The notes under the pieces: model-generated
Seen by the model: only the letters and a program-made list of their open reading frames with translations
Told to the model about the DNA's origin: nothing
Database searches by the model: none
In this document: positions 10,280 to 21,244 of the stretch, piece after piece
Numbering within the stretch: position 1 is the first letter of the stretch
Layout: every line of letters begins with the position of its first letter
NCBI GenBank assembly: GCA_016584305.1
Contig: JACEEZ010020393.1
Coordinates: forward strand, 232,501 to 296,500
Reading direction: 5' to 3'
DNA: 64,000 bases
Source of the DNA: Chionoecetes opilio
Lineage: Eukaryota > Arthropoda > Malacostraca > Decapoda > Majidae
Program-made: the position numbers and the translations under genes

Positions 10280-13200
10280 TTATTTTTGTGACATTTTGGG
10301 ATTCCTGTCCCCAAATTTGCATTTTTTAAAAAAATTTTGAATTTTCGGGAGGGGTTTATTCAAAAAGGGGGAACGACCATTAAAACTACCCGTGTGCAAG
10401 GGTAATATCAAAACATAAAATAAAACATGTAGCAACTAAAAAAACCCCAAGGAAAATTTGTCACCCCGGGTGGGACCGATATCCAAAAAATTTGGGTCTT
10501 GGCTCATGGACTAAGTAGCCTTGTTTCACATGAACATTGAAAACGTCAGAGGAAGGAAAAAAATTTTAAAAAAAAATTAAAGAGCTTTTTTTTGTCAGTT
10601 TTTTTTGAAATTTTTTAATTTGGGCATCTTTTTCAAAACCCTTTTTTTTTGGACCGATTTCCCTTTTGTGCACAGCCTGTGTTAAAAATTTTTTATTACA
10701 ACAATTTTTTTCTGAGAATTTTTGAAAAATATTTTTCGTTTTTTTTTTTTTAAAATTGAAAAAAAAAAAAAAAAAAAAAATTTTAAAAGGAAAATTTTTT
10801 CCCCAAATGAAATCAAAACAAAAGATTTTAAAAACAAATATTTTTTCAAAACCCCGGGATTTTTTTTTTCCGAATTTTTTTTTTGGTGTCTTAAATTTTT
10901 AAGTGAAATCTGCCAAAAACCAAAGAGGAGATGAATTTTATGTTCATTTTATACTTTTTTTGAGAAAAACGCGTTTTAAAAAGTTTTGCAAAAGGGTTTC
11001 TGCGTTTGGCAGTAAAGGGCACGTCCCTGTCCTGCTACTTGAAATTTTGCATGTTAGGGGATCGAAATCACATTTTAATCCCATCAAAAAAGGGATCTGC
11101 CCCTTTGCCCCCCCTTAAATAAAGGAAATTAAAATTAAAATGGCTCCAAGGCGGGGGTTTTGGTCAGGGGGCCACGCCCCTCATGGGGGAAAGGTTTCCC
11201 CGCAACAGTCCCAGGGGGCCTGGCTTTTGCCGGGAAACTCCTTGGTCTGCCCTTGGGCCTCTTCTTGTTTATTGTGTTTTTTGGGTTTTTCCATTCTCTC
11301 TTTTTCCCCTTTTGGGCCCCGGGCCCTTTTTGGGGAAATTAAACCCCTTTCCCGGGCCAAAACCAGGGGTTTTTGAACAGTGGCACTTTTCATATCCAAA
11401 TTTTTTTCCAGAATTGTTACCGGGGTAACAAACTTCACCCCTGAAGATTGTTTTGTTTTTTGTTGTTTTTTTTAAAGGCTTATTTTTTGGATATTAAAAA
11501 AATTTAAACCCCTAAAAATTTTTTTTGTTTTTTTTTTTTTTTTTTTAAAAAATTTTTTAAAATTTTAAAAATCCCCCCTCGCTAGGGAAATTTTAAAAAA
11601 ATGTCCGACTAAAAATATTTCCCCATTCAAAAAGCCAAAAAACAGGGGGGGGGGGGGGGTTTCCCCATAAAACCCTGGGAAAACTTAAAATATGTATTTT
11701 AAAATATTTTTTTTCATATTGTCACGGGGGACCCCCCCCCCCTTCACGGGTTTTTTGGGGGAAAACCAAGGGCGCTTCAGTGCCCGGGTTTTTGGCGTTT
11801 GGGGAAAGGGGGAGAAAGGAAAGCAAACTATTCGTTAAAGGGAAATTTTCAAGGTGCCATAAAAGATGTTGGGGATTAAAAAACCCTAAATAAAGGGGTC
11901 GTTTTTTTGGTGTCCAGTGTGTATAAGAAAATAAACAGAGGGGCTCGCCAGAAGAAGGGGTGCATCTCTAGAATTTAAAATGGGGATGAAATAGAAAAAG
12001 TAAAACCCCGTTTTTTTTATTTTTGGTGACGGGAAAAATAGCGGGGAAATGGGGGGCAGAGACCCCCGGGAAATGCTGGTAAACTTTGGCTGTAAGGGTT
12101 TCTGAGACAGGGGTTTTTGACGAAAAAGTTGGAGGTTTGGGGTTGGGTTTTGGTTTTGGTGATCGGAGAGTTTTTAAAGTATGACTGGGATCATCACAGG
12201 GGAGAGATAAGTGCCCCCGGAAAAAGGGGTTGGCAAAAAAATGTGGTTTGGGAAGGAAAGCTGATTTAACATTTGGTGAAAAGAAAGGAGATTGAGGGGG
12301 TTTTTGGGGCACGTGAAGAGGAGAAAGGGTTGGTGAGGCATTGGGGGGGATTTTGTTAAAGTGGAAGTGCCAGGTGAGGTAAGGCATGGACGTGCAGGGG
12401 TTTGACCCAAGTGGAGGGGAGAAAAGGTGGTGAGGAAATTGGGGAAAGCTTTTGGAGGGGATTTTTCCCCAGGTCGCCATGGTTCCATGGTGGCCTATCC
12501 CCCCCCCCCAAAAATTGTTCCCCGGGGTTTTCGGGAATAGTTTGGGAAAATGTTTTTAATGTCAAATAGTTTTTTAAAATCCAGGGGGTAATACTTGGAA
12601 AATGCCCACCTTTTTGGGGAAAACCTGAAAGACTATCCCAATTCTGAGTAGAAAGTCTTCTATTGCCCAAAACTTTTAGGGGACTTATTTTTACTTTATT
12701 ATAGTGCGGGGGGGGAAAATAACCCCAAGAGTTTAAACCCAAACCTCACCAATTTTTAGGATCCCGTATTGGAGGCCCAAAGCAGTGGCGTGGGGGAAGG
12801 AGGGGAGCCCAAAGGGGGGTTTTACCCCTCCCAAAACGCGTAAGGCTGAATGCCGTGTGTTCTTTAAGGGAATAAAGGGTTTAACTTTGGGCAATTTTTA
12901 ATCAAAAACTTTTAACAAAACATGACACTGTTTTGGGTTTTTATAAGCCTTTTTAGGCCCTTACAAAGGGCAAAACCCTGTAGATTGTTAGCTTCGGGGA
13001 AAGGGGGGTTTTGTTTTTCCGGCCCTTGAGGTTATAGGGGGAAACCAAAATCCCTTAGGTGCCCAATTTGGCCAGAAAGCGCCTAAACGGGCCCTCCCCA
13101 AATGGGCTCCCTCTAGCGGCAACGGGTTTTGACCTGCAAAATTCATCTTACGTTATGTGTGCCCCTGTCAAATGAGTAAGTGCTCTCCCTCTACAAAAGG

Positions 13201-13330
13201 GAAATTTTCATTTTATCAGGGTTAAAACAGATACCAAACCAAATTTTGAAAAATTTTTTAGTAAAAATTTTTCATTTTTACGCTGTTTCTTGATTATATA
13301 AAATTTGCAGTATAAATTTCATTTAAATTA
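10280..13330. other. Noisy AT-rich sequence with long homopolymers; no supported gene
   Basis: The block includes poly-A/T runs (10740-10790, 11520-11560), a G-run near 11645 and C/G-inflated patches. A 170-codon minus-strand frame at 11968-12480 is proline/serine/phenylalanine-rich, overlaps other frames and matches nothing I know. Confidence 0.5.
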
Positions 13331-13334
13331 ATAG

Positions 13335-13552
13335 CTTTCTCTTCCTCCCCCTTTCCTCATCTCCCCCAATTCTCCCCTCTTTTCCTCCCCCTCTCTCTCT
13401 CTCTCCCCCCCTCCCTCTCTCCCCCTTTCCTTTCTCTCTCTCTTCTCCCCTCTCGTCTTTTCTCTCTCCCCCTCTTCCCTCTCTCTCTTTTTCTCTTTTT
13501 TTTATATATTATTTTAAATTAATATATTATATATTATATATACTATAGTCTA
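13335..13552. repeat. Pyrimidine-rich microsatellite followed by AT-rich tract
   Basis: C/T-rich sequence with TCTCTC runs (about 13340-13500) passes into a short TATATTATA tract (about 13503-13550). The pair lies just before the 45-bp satellite. Confidence 0.85.
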
Positions 13553-13654
13553 CCGTGAAAAACACTAAAGTCCCCGGGCAGCGTTTTTTTTCGATGTCCA
13601 GACGTACGGTAGCCTTGGGGGGGGTTTCCCCAATTTTGGGGTCAAAATTTTGGA

Positions 13655-15330
13655 AATGAGGTAATTTGTAGAAAATAGTGTGGTAATATCATTTTCTTTT
13701 AAAAAGGGTTTTGTAGCCCATAGTGTGGGTTAATATCATGATATCTGTGTTTAAAGGTTTGGGTTAAAAATAGTGTGGAAATATCATGATATCTGTGTTT
13801 AAAGGGTTTTTAGAAAAATAGTGTAGGTAATACAGGGTTTATCTGTGAAAAAGGTTGTAGACAATAGTTTTAAGGTAATACATAATCTGGGGAAAAAGGG
13901 GTTTTTTGACAATAGTGAAAGGAAATATCATAAATTTTCTGTGATAAAGGTTGTAGACAAAAAGTGTGGGTTTAATATCTAAATTTTCGGGGGATAAAGG
14001 GTTTACACAATGGGTCTAGGAAATATCATGATATCGGGTGATAAAGGTTGTAAAACAATGTGTAGGTAATATCATGATATCTGTGAAAAAGGTTGTAGAC
14101 AATGTGAAAGGAAATATCATGATATCGGGTGTAAAGGTTTTGGAAACCCCTAGTCTGGAAAATATCATGTTTATCTGTGAAAAAGGGGTTGAGACAATAG
14201 TGTAGGTAAAAATCAGATATCGGTGAAAAAGGTTGTAGACATAGGGGTGGGGTAATACCCTGATATCTGTGATAAAGGTTGTACCCCAATAGGGTGGAAA
14301 TATCATGATATCTGTAAAAAAAGGGGTTTTGGTAGCCCAATGTGTGGGTAATATCATGATATCTGTGATAAAAGGTTGTAAAACAATAGGGGTGGGGTAA
14401 TACCCGGGATTCTTTGATAAAGGTTGTAGAAAATAGTGTGGGAATAATTTCATGATATCTGTGAAAAAGGTTGTAGACAATGTGGGGGGTTTTAAAATCT
14501 TTAAAATACCCTTGAAAAAGGGTTTTTTAAAAACAATAGTGTGGTTAATATCATGAATCTGGGGAATAAAGGTTGTAGCAATAGTGTAGGAAATATCATG
14601 ATATCTTTGAAAAAGGTTGTAAAACAATAGTGTGGTAAAAATCATAAATATCTGTGAAAAAGGGTTTTGTAGAAAATAGGGGTAGGTAATATCTGATATC
14701 TTTTTGATAAAGGTTGTCCCATAGTGTAGGTAATATCAAAATATTTTTTAAAAAGGGTTTGTAGAAATAGTGTGGGTTTAATATCATGAACCTGTGAAAA
14801 AAGGTTTTAACAATAGTGAAAGGAAATATCAGATATCTTGAAAAAAGGGTGAAAAAGACAATAGGGGTTAGGAAATATCATGAAAAATCTGTGATAAAGG
14901 TTGTAGAAAATGTTGGTAATATCATGATTCTGTGAAAAAGGTTTTGTAGAAATATGTAGGTATTACCCATGTTCGGTAAAAAAAGGGTTTGGGTAGACAA
15001 TAGGGGTGGGTTTAAAATATCTTTATATCTGTATAAAGGTTGTAGCCCAATAGGGGAAAGGTATACCCATATTTTCCTGGATAAAGGTTGTAAAACTAGT
15101 TTTGGTAAAAATCTGATATCTGTGAAAAAGGTTTGTAGAAAATTTAGTTTTAGGAAATTTATAAAATTGATATTGTGAAAAAGGGTTGTAGAAAATATGT
15201 ATTAATATCATGATATCTGTGTAAAGGTTTAAAAAATAGTGGGGGTTTAATTCATGATATCGGGGTAAAAAAAGGGTTTTGTAGCCCTATGTGGGTTAAT
15301 ACATGATTCTTTATAAGGGTTGAAAGGTAA
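13655..15330. repeat. 45-bp satellite array, about 35 copies
   Basis: A unit of about 45 bp repeats head to tail. Its landmarks on + are GATAAAGGTTGTAGACAATA, then GTGTAGGTAA, then TATCATGATATCTGT. Each unit carries the 12-bp palindrome ATATCATGATAT. Copies vary in length because the block is noisy. Since 45 is divisible by three and one minus frame has no stop, a 209-codon minus frame (14016-14645) translates as repeats of about 15 residues (YHDI..YTI..NLFHRY). I regard that frame as incidental to the repeat, not a gene. Confidence 0.93.
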
Positions 15331-15339
15331 ACAGCAGAC

Positions 15340-16265
15340 TTTTTTTCGCAAAATTTAATTTTTTTTTCTTAAAAAATACCCTTTTTTTTTTTTTGGGGGG
15401 GAACTTTTTTGGGAACGGACACTACTTTACTGTTCTTATCGGGTTTAAATATTTTATTTTGTATTTGTCTAAAAATTTGATCTCAAACAAATTCTCAAAA
15501 ATATTTTTTTAATCTTTTTGGGGGGGGGGGGGAAATTTTTTGTTTTTTTTTTCTTTTTTTTTTGGTAGAGTAATATTTTATTTTTTTATTTAAATATTTA
15601 GCCTCGGGGAGTTTTTTAGCCCCTGTTTTTTTGGGTTGTTTTGGTTGAAACAAAACCATTTTGAAATAGGTTCTTAGTTTTTTTAGAGTGTTTTTTTTTT
15701 TTTTTCAAAAAAACGGTTTTGAGTGGGGGCCCCTTTTCCCCCAAAAAGTCATTGGGAGGTCATCATTTTTTTTATCTTTTTTTTCATGTTATTTTCCCTC
15801 CTGTCATCTCTTTGAGAGCATTTTGGGGGCCCCGGTCCCCCCCCTCCCAAAGAGGCTATTAGCACTCGCGGGGCGGGTGTCATGGGGCCCCCACCCCACT
15901 TATTGTAACCAAGGTTGGTGTTCCCGATGTCTAAAATCCTCCGACTTGTACTGGTTTTCATCCTAACCTATACTATAAAAATCTATATATCTATATTTAA
16001 AATCATATGAACCTATACGAGTGAAGGTGGTGCGCTTGCGCGTCGTGACGGGGGTGGGGGGGGCGGCGGGGGGGGCCTAAAAGGGGCCCTTTTAAAACCC
16101 CGATACGAAAGAAGGGTTTTTCGAGAAAAACTAGTTTTTCCATAGTTGTCCCCAAAGCCTCATTTATCCCTAAAAGGCGCTAAAAACCAAAAATGGGAAA
16201 ATTTTTTTTCCCAAAAATAAAAAAAAAAAAGGAAAAGTCCTTTTGGCGTTAAAAACTTTCATTTA
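15340..16265. other. Noisy AT-rich sequence with a GC-rich patch
   Basis: Mostly homopolymer-rich DNA. A G-rich patch at 16020-16080 (GCGCTTGCGCGTCGTGACGG and following G runs) and a C/G patch at 15820-15900 stand out. No family was recognised. Confidence 0.5.
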
Positions 16266-16425
16266 TACATCCCTGAATTTTTTAGGAAAGTTTAAAATTT
16301 CTATTTTGCAGAGTTTGTGTCATTTTGTGTCTTTATCTGTTTCCCTATTATGGGTATAAGGAAAAAATTACAAAATATCCCCCCAAATGGCGACCCACAA
16401 AAAAAGTCGCCAATTAGTGTTTATG
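16266..16425 (+). repeat. Solitary arm of the long-TIR foldback family
   Basis: The segment from ATACATCCCTGAATTTTTTA to AGTCGCCAATTAGTGTTTAT aligns, same orientation, with the right arm of the foldback element ending at 43352 (AGTCGCCATCTAGTGTTTTT). No opposite arm was found beside it, so it is a truncated or diverged copy. Confidence 0.55.
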
Positions 16426-16514
16426 TTCTGATTTTCCCCCCCGGGCCCTCCCCTCGGCCCCGCGAAAAAAAAAAAGATTAGGGAAAAATTTTAAAACCCC
16501 TCTATACTTGCAAA

Positions 16515-16680
16515 TACAAATTTTAAAACAACCCCAAAAAAGGGTAAAATTATACAGGCATGATATAAACTACTGTGTATCATCTTCATTCACCCGACAC
16601 ATCAGTAGTGATGCTATAATTTTGTAATAATGGCGCCTGGGGACCTTAGTGCAGGTGGCGACTATATGTTTTCTACAGCG
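16515..16680. repeat. Dispersed repeat, inverted copy of about 42620-42780
   Basis: Read on +, this contains ATTATACAGGCATGATATAA, then ATCATCTTCATTCA and CATCAGTAGTGATG. The reverse complement of about 42620-42780 contains the same order (ATTATACGGGCATGATATAA, ATCATCTTCAGTGG, ATCAGTAGTAAGG). The two copies are therefore inverted relatives of one unnamed repeat. Confidence 0.6.
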
Positions 16681-17560
16681 GAAGGTAAAACACATGAAAG
16701 GGGCAAAGGGGTTTTTTTTTTGGGGAGGAGAGAGAGAGAGAGAGAGGAAAAGAGAGAGAGAGAGAGAAGGAGAGAAAAGAGAGAGTATGAAAGGTCGTGG
16801 TTTCTGGAAAGAAATTTAATTATTTTAAAAGAAATTTCTTTTTATGTAGCCTTTTAGATAGAACTGCTTGTCATCTGCAGCCTTCCCCAGACCAATTTCC
16901 CCCAAAATTTTTTCAAAAATGTTAAAGAGTTTTTTGGAAAAATGTCCCCCAAGTATTTTTGGTTCTTCTACCTCTTTTTTTCTTCTCTTCCCGGGCTGGT
17001 CCATTCTTTCTGCTAAGTTAATTTTTCCCTCTCTTTCACTTCAACACCTGACCATGTATTTCTCAATTTCATTTTTCCCGTAAAGGATGGAGGGGAAAGC
17101 AAAATAAAAAATATGCTATTCATCTTCAACCCAAAAAAAAACCAAAAAAATTTAAAAGCCTTTTCGTTTAAAAACATTTTTTGTTAAAAGTAACAAACAA
17201 AGGAACCAATCGATCGTGCGGCGGTATTTTTGCAATTGCTATTTTTGAAAATGACGGTGCAAATCAGTTTTTAAAAAATTTAGTTTTAAAAAAATGATTT
17301 TCAAAAACTTCCAGATAATTCTTTGCAGTTGTCCCTGGCAATAGATATTCCCAAAAAAAAAATCTTGCACCGAAAACGTGCCCTTGGGACCCAAAAAGGA
17401 AAAATGTTTTTAAATTGCTGAAAAATTTTAAATTTAAAAATTTGTTTTTAAAGAGATCTCAGCTTTTAAAAGGGAACCCCTTCCCCGAAACCCGGGCCTC
17501 CTCTGTGAAAGGAAAAAAAATTTGCTACTGTTTAGGGTTTGGGGTTGAAAGCTGTCATTT
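16681..17560. other. Non-coding stretch with short GA-rich tract
   Basis: A GA-rich tract lies at about 16722-16790. The remainder is AT-rich noisy DNA with no recognisable gene. Confidence 0.6.
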
Positions 17561-17566
17561 CGCCGA

Positions 17567-17825
17567 CCTCCCAACCATTAATGGGTTTCAAGGGTGCTCC
17601 GCTGGTGGGCCCGGACCAAGAGTTTTTGATGCTGGAATCTCCCTGTACCTCCCCGCCATTACTTGTTCCCAAACTGCTCAGCTGGGGGCCGGACCAAGAG
17701 TGTTTTGGGGGCTGGCATTGCTCCTTTTACCTCCCGACCCTTACTTTGTTACCAAGCTGCTCACTGGTGGCCGGACCAGTGTTGATTGCTGGCATGCTCC
17801 TGACCTCCGAACCTTACTTGTTACA
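17567..17825. repeat. About 80-bp tandem repeat, three copies
   Basis: CCTCC-anchored units begin near 17567, 17648, 17730 and 17803 (spacing 81, 82 and 73 bp). Each carries CTTGTTACCAAGCTGCTCA-like text, then GGCCGGACCA, then GATGCTGGCAT-like text. Copies are diverged and partly noisy. Confidence 0.85.
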
Positions 17826-17924
17826 ATCTACTGTGGCGAACCAACATGCGGGCCAGCCGTCAATATTTTTTCAAAATGAATCACCACTGGAATAATACAT
17901 ACTCACTGTATTCACTGGAATATA

Positions 17925-17930
17925 TATGGA

Positions 17931-17967
<37 letters not shown>

Positions 17968-17970
17968 CAT

Positions 17971-18033
<63 letters not shown>

Positions 18034-18038
18034 AATAT

Positions 18039-18071
<33 letters not shown>

Positions 18072-18094
18072 TATATATATATATATAATATTAT

Positions 18095-18125
<31 letters not shown>
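17925..18125. repeat. (AT)n microsatellite
   Basis: About 200 bp of alternating A/T with a few interruptions (GGAATATAG near 18031). It marks the start of the next clean block. Confidence 0.97.
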
Positions 18126-18204
18126 CCTCCTCTTTCTCTTTTCTTTTCTTTTATTTAGTCTCCTCTTTCCTGCTATTTATATTCTAAGTGAAGAATACTA
18201 GGCA

Positions 18205-18414
18205 GGTCAATGTTTCACTCGTTATATAATATACATTTTCTGATCATCATTAAGCTGGTCCCTAAAGTTGCACTTTATATAAAACGTGCTATGTGCATTT
18301 CTTGTTTTAACATTTTTTAAATATCGTGTAGGGACAGGCGCGGGGATATTGGCCTTGCACGCAGGGACACGTTAGGGACTTTTCATGGTTTCTGTAGAGA
18401 GATTTGGACCAAAT
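18205..18414 (+). repeat. Dispersed repeat, copy 1 (LINE-associated)
   Basis: The segment from TATATAATATACATTTTCTG through TCGTGTAGGGACAGG to ACCAAATATGAGT recurs at 24305-24500. Here it runs directly into LINE reverse-transcriptase C-terminal codons, so both copies probably derive from the same non-LTR element or its host repeat. Confidence 0.65.
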
Positions 18415-18580
18415 ATGAGTTTAATAGAAAGGAAGGCAAGGAGAATGGGAGAAACTGGTTCACAAATAGGGTGGTGAATGATTGGAATGGACAAGTCGTC
18501 AGGTGGTCAATGCGGAGTCTATTGAGGTCTTTAAAAGGAGTCTGGATAAATTCATGGATGGGGAAGAGAGGTGGATGTAG
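18415..18580 (+). mobile_element. LINE (CR1/L2-like) ORF2 C-terminal remnant
   Basis: The frame reads FNRKEGKENGRNWFTNRVVN, then DWN, and after a one-base slip NAESIEVFKRSLDKFMDGEE ending at TAG (18578-18580). The pattern 'F..RVVN.WN ... AESI..FK..LDKFM' is the classic C-terminal end of CR1/L2-type reverse-transcriptase proteins (established knowledge). The same end occurs on the minus strand near 34090-34200. What follows (18581-18645) is a short 3' tail running into the TTATA duplication that flanks the next element. The copy is 5'-truncated. Confidence 0.75.
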
Positions 18581-18666
18581 GTAGTGTTAAGTAACAGGTA
18601 CTACCTCGTGTAGTTCTCACGGCCTCTTGTAGCTTCCTTACTTACTTATAGGCGAATTTTGGTGAG

Positions 18667-18700
18667 AGAAGCCGTAAGAAGCCGGCTTCTTACGGCTTCT
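18667..18700. repeat. 34-bp perfect palindrome inside the left TIR
   Basis: Positions 18667-18700 are an exact inverted palindrome centred between 18683 and 18684 (core AAGAAGCCGGCTTCTT). The right TIR carries the 16-bp core (23223-23238) plus one extra arm. Cruciform-capable ends are unusual for a simple TIR. Confidence 0.95.
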
Positions 18701-19191
18701 TGCGGCTTCTCTCTCGTTTTCGTGCCTCGCCAGAACGGCTGACAGGAGTGTTCGAGGCTCGCCCGCTCGGCGTTCACAGCTGATAACTGTAAACAAAACA
18801 ACCACACTGACGAAAGTGTACCGTCGAATGAAAGCCATTAATAAGTTACGATAACTGACTGACGATATTGTGAATGGATCACAACACATATCCTTCACAT
18901 TAATGTTTTTTTTCTCCATAAACCAAGGACTATTAATAGGGCAAGGTAAAGAGGCGGGCACCTACGGACATCATATGGGGCTGGCTGGGTCGAGTTCCAC
19001 ATTAGTGACTTATTTTTTTATTAACTGTTGCACCTGATGGCAAGGGTCAGGTATAATGAGGGATTCATTAACTGGCCATCATCTGCCCGCCAGTGCCCGG
19101 GATTTTCCGCTTTGGGGGTTGGGCTGATTTATATTTTGCTTGGAAGATAGGGGGGCTGTTTTTCATTCTTGGCTAATTTTTGGCATTAAAT

Positions 19192-19192
<1 letters not shown>

Positions 19193-19222
<30 letters not shown>
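19193..19222. repeat. (TC)n microsatellite
   Basis: Fifteen TC units lie just upstream of the LINE fragment. The second copy of the element (near 53811) has a shorter, noisy equivalent. Confidence 0.95.
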
Positions 19223-19225
<3 letters not shown>

Positions 19226-19289
19226 TTAATGAATTACTGTATGGGTATATGGGACTCAACAAATACTTTTCTCAACTTTACTTTTTAGT

Positions 19290-19637
19290 GTTTTAAAACT
19301 GCAAAATATTGCAGCTAAACTAGCTATTGGAGGAGCAAGATAGAAGGATCACGTTACTCCTATCATAAAAGAGTTAAAGTGGTTAACAATTAAAGACAGA
19401 TATATTTATGAAAAATGTTTCGCTGTTTATAAGGCTGTCAATGGGTTGTATCCGGAGTGGTATCTAGTTTTCCATTGTCAGGGAAAATACAGCCAGTACA
19501 ACAAGGCAGCTAAAAGACCTTTATGTGCCAAGAGCCAGAACAGACTGGTGCCAGACCCATCACTGTACAAAGGCCTTAACTATGGAACAATTTGCCTTCA
19601 TGCATCATTAATTATGGAAGTCTACACTTTTAAGTCT
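19290..19637 (+). mobile_element. LINE reverse-transcriptase C-terminal fragment, 5' part
   Basis: The + frames read LQNIAAKLAIGGA, a frame break, then HVTPIIKELKWLTIKDRYIY and EKCFAVYKAVNGLYPEWYLV, and later KRPLCAKSQNRLVPDPSLYK. 'LQN.AA+L ... H+TP.+KEL.WL.+KDR..YK' is a hallmark of the post-palm region of L2/CR1/Jockey-like reverse transcriptases (established). The fragment continues as 3' UTR at 20323-20624 and is split by the Helitron at 19638-20322. The second element copy carries the same fragment unsplit (about 53885-54245). Confidence 0.75.
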
Positions 19638-19892
19638 TCTATAATAATATAAGCGAAAGTGTGTCTGTCTGTCTGTGTGTGTGTGTGTGTGTGTGTGGTA
19701 TAGGTTCCGCCCCCCGTGGCGCAAACACCTCATATGGCACATTTTTGGAATCAGGTTGACCAGGGGAAGGTCATAAGCCCATTTATGAGATGATCCGATC
19801 ACTTCTTTTTTTTCTTTTTTTTTAGCAGCCTATTAGCGAGAATTGTGAAAACAAAAGTGGGTTGCGAGAATTGAGGAAGCCTTGATGTAGAG

Positions 19893-20150
19893 TGATGGGT
19901 AATGGGTGAGTGAATGGGTGGGGTGATGGGTAATGGGTGTGGGGTGATGGGTGAGTGAATGGGTGGGGGGTGATGGGTTGGGGGTGATGGGTGATGGGTG
20001 AGATAATAGGTGGGGGGTGATGGGTAATGGGTGAGTGAATGGGTGTGTGGTGATGGGTAATGGGTGAGTGAATGGGTGGGGGGTGATGGGTAATGGGTGA
20101 GTGAATGGGTGGGGGGTGATGGGTAATGGGTGAGTGAATGGGTGGGGGGA
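19893..20150. repeat. 33-bp minisatellite inside the Helitron
   Basis: About seven variants of a G/T-rich unit combining GATGGGTAATGGGTGAGTGA and ATGGGTGGGGGGT. Minus-strand frames read as Pro/His/Thr repeats (HPFTHPLPITP) because 33 is divisible by three. They are not a gene. Confidence 0.93.
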
Positions 20151-20213
20151 ATACATACATTTCTACATCCATGATTTCAGGAAAGTTAGAAGGGGCTATC
20201 TGGAGAGTCCATG

Positions 20214-20264
20214 TTTGGTGGGCCGAAGGCCCACCAAACACAGGTGGTGGGCCGAAGGTCCACC
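20214..20264. repeat. Twin hairpins near the Helitron 3' end
   Basis: TTTGGTGGGCC-GAA-GGCCCACCAAA (20214-20238) is a perfect stem with a 3-nt loop. GGTGGGCC-GAA-GGTCCACC (20246-20264) is a near-identical second stem. They lie about 50 and 30 bp before the terminal hairpin. Confidence 0.9.
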
Positions 20265-20322
20265 AATAGCCCTCCGCAGGAGCTAGCCATAAAGTCCGCC
20301 CGGAGGGCGGCTTTGCGGCTAG

Positions 20323-20624
20323 TGACTTATAAATTTACTTTTAATTGACCCTAAGTGAACTATAATTTGTTTCCCCATATCAAATAGCAGTTGCATATGT
20401 TAGTAGTATTTTAAAGATATTTGAAGTGACTTAGTTCTTATTGTTTAATGTTATAATTAATTTCCTTTTAATGTTTCGTTTGACTTTCTTTTTATGTATT
20501 TTTTTTTATTTGCGTGACTTTCAGAAGTTTCATTTTTAGTCTATATTGCATAGAACATCTGTGATGTAAGTTTGATAGTAAAACCATGTTTCATGGAAAT
20601 AAGATATTTATTTATTTATTTACT
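20323..20624 (+). mobile_element. LINE 3' UTR and (ATTT)n tail
   Basis: This is the continuation of the LINE fragment after the Helitron. It is AT-rich, non-coding, and ends in ATTTATTTATTTATTTAC (about 20606-20623), the kind of short tandem tail left by CR1/L2/RTE-like LINEs. The second copy has the same order near 54265-54575. Confidence 0.6.
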
Positions 20625-21244
20625 CCCCCTCTCACTCCTTCTCTCAGAGTCTTCTCCTTCATCTTCGGTCGGATAACACTTCATGCAACCGGCACATACA
20701 CACCTGAAACATAGACTGTGTTACTATTGCAGATTAAACCCTTGCCATGAAAGGAAATAGAGACAGACAGCATTATGAGTGTTTGTTCATACATGACAAT
20801 AGTCATGTTCATAGTTTCATCCTAAATTTTACCGATATTTGCCACCTTTATAGATGAACAGGGTAAATATACAAGGAAATGCAAATAATATAAAAAGTAT
20901 GTTGTTGATGTGTACCTTTATAGAAGTTTTATAAGGACAAGTAAAAATTAATAACAGAAACAAATAATCCAACTATACACTAAAATAAAAAATGTATTTA
21001 AACCTCAGATTTTAATTCACAAAGGGCCAGTGTAATACTGATTGGTCAGATAATTGCAACCAAAGTAGCCAGTAAATACGATTAACATTCATATTCAACA
21101 AATACAATTTCTCATAACTAGTTTCATAACTTTGTATTTCCTATATGCAGAAACACTCTTGACCCATAACCTAATCCTACTTAATGTCACCAAACCGAAC
21201 GTATTAGGTATATACACTGATGCTCCTGTATACTTTTTCAAATT
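20625..21244. other. AT-rich interior of the TIR element, no gene
   Basis: No frame longer than about 60 codons and no recognised motif. It is conserved in the second copy. Confidence 0.6.

Larger units (their letters stand above)
19638..20322 (+). mobile_element. Non-autonomous Helitron (685 bp) with proven empty site
   Basis: The element starts TCTATAATAATATAAGCG and ends CTAG (20319-20322). Eight bases before CTAG lies a GC-rich hairpin with arms CCGCCC (20296-20301) and GGGCGG (20305-20310). TC start, CTRR end and subterminal 3' hairpin are the defining Helitron termini (established). The related sequence near 54255 lacks exactly this block and joins the two flanks directly with no duplication, as expected for Helitron insertion. 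The insertion site is T|T, not the usual A|T. There is no Rep/helicase, so the copy is non-autonomous. Confidence 0.85.

Noticed and set aside
11968..12480. 170-codon minus frame, proline-rich
   Set aside because: Inside a noisy block, overlapped by frames in other phases of equal quality; no start context, motif or homologue recognised.
14016..14645. 209-codon minus frame of 15-residue repeats
   Set aside because: Exactly follows the 45-bp satellite, which keeps frame because 45 is a multiple of three.
19822..20241. 139-codon His/Pro/Thr-rich minus frame
   Set aside because: Comes from the 33-bp minisatellite within the Helitron.
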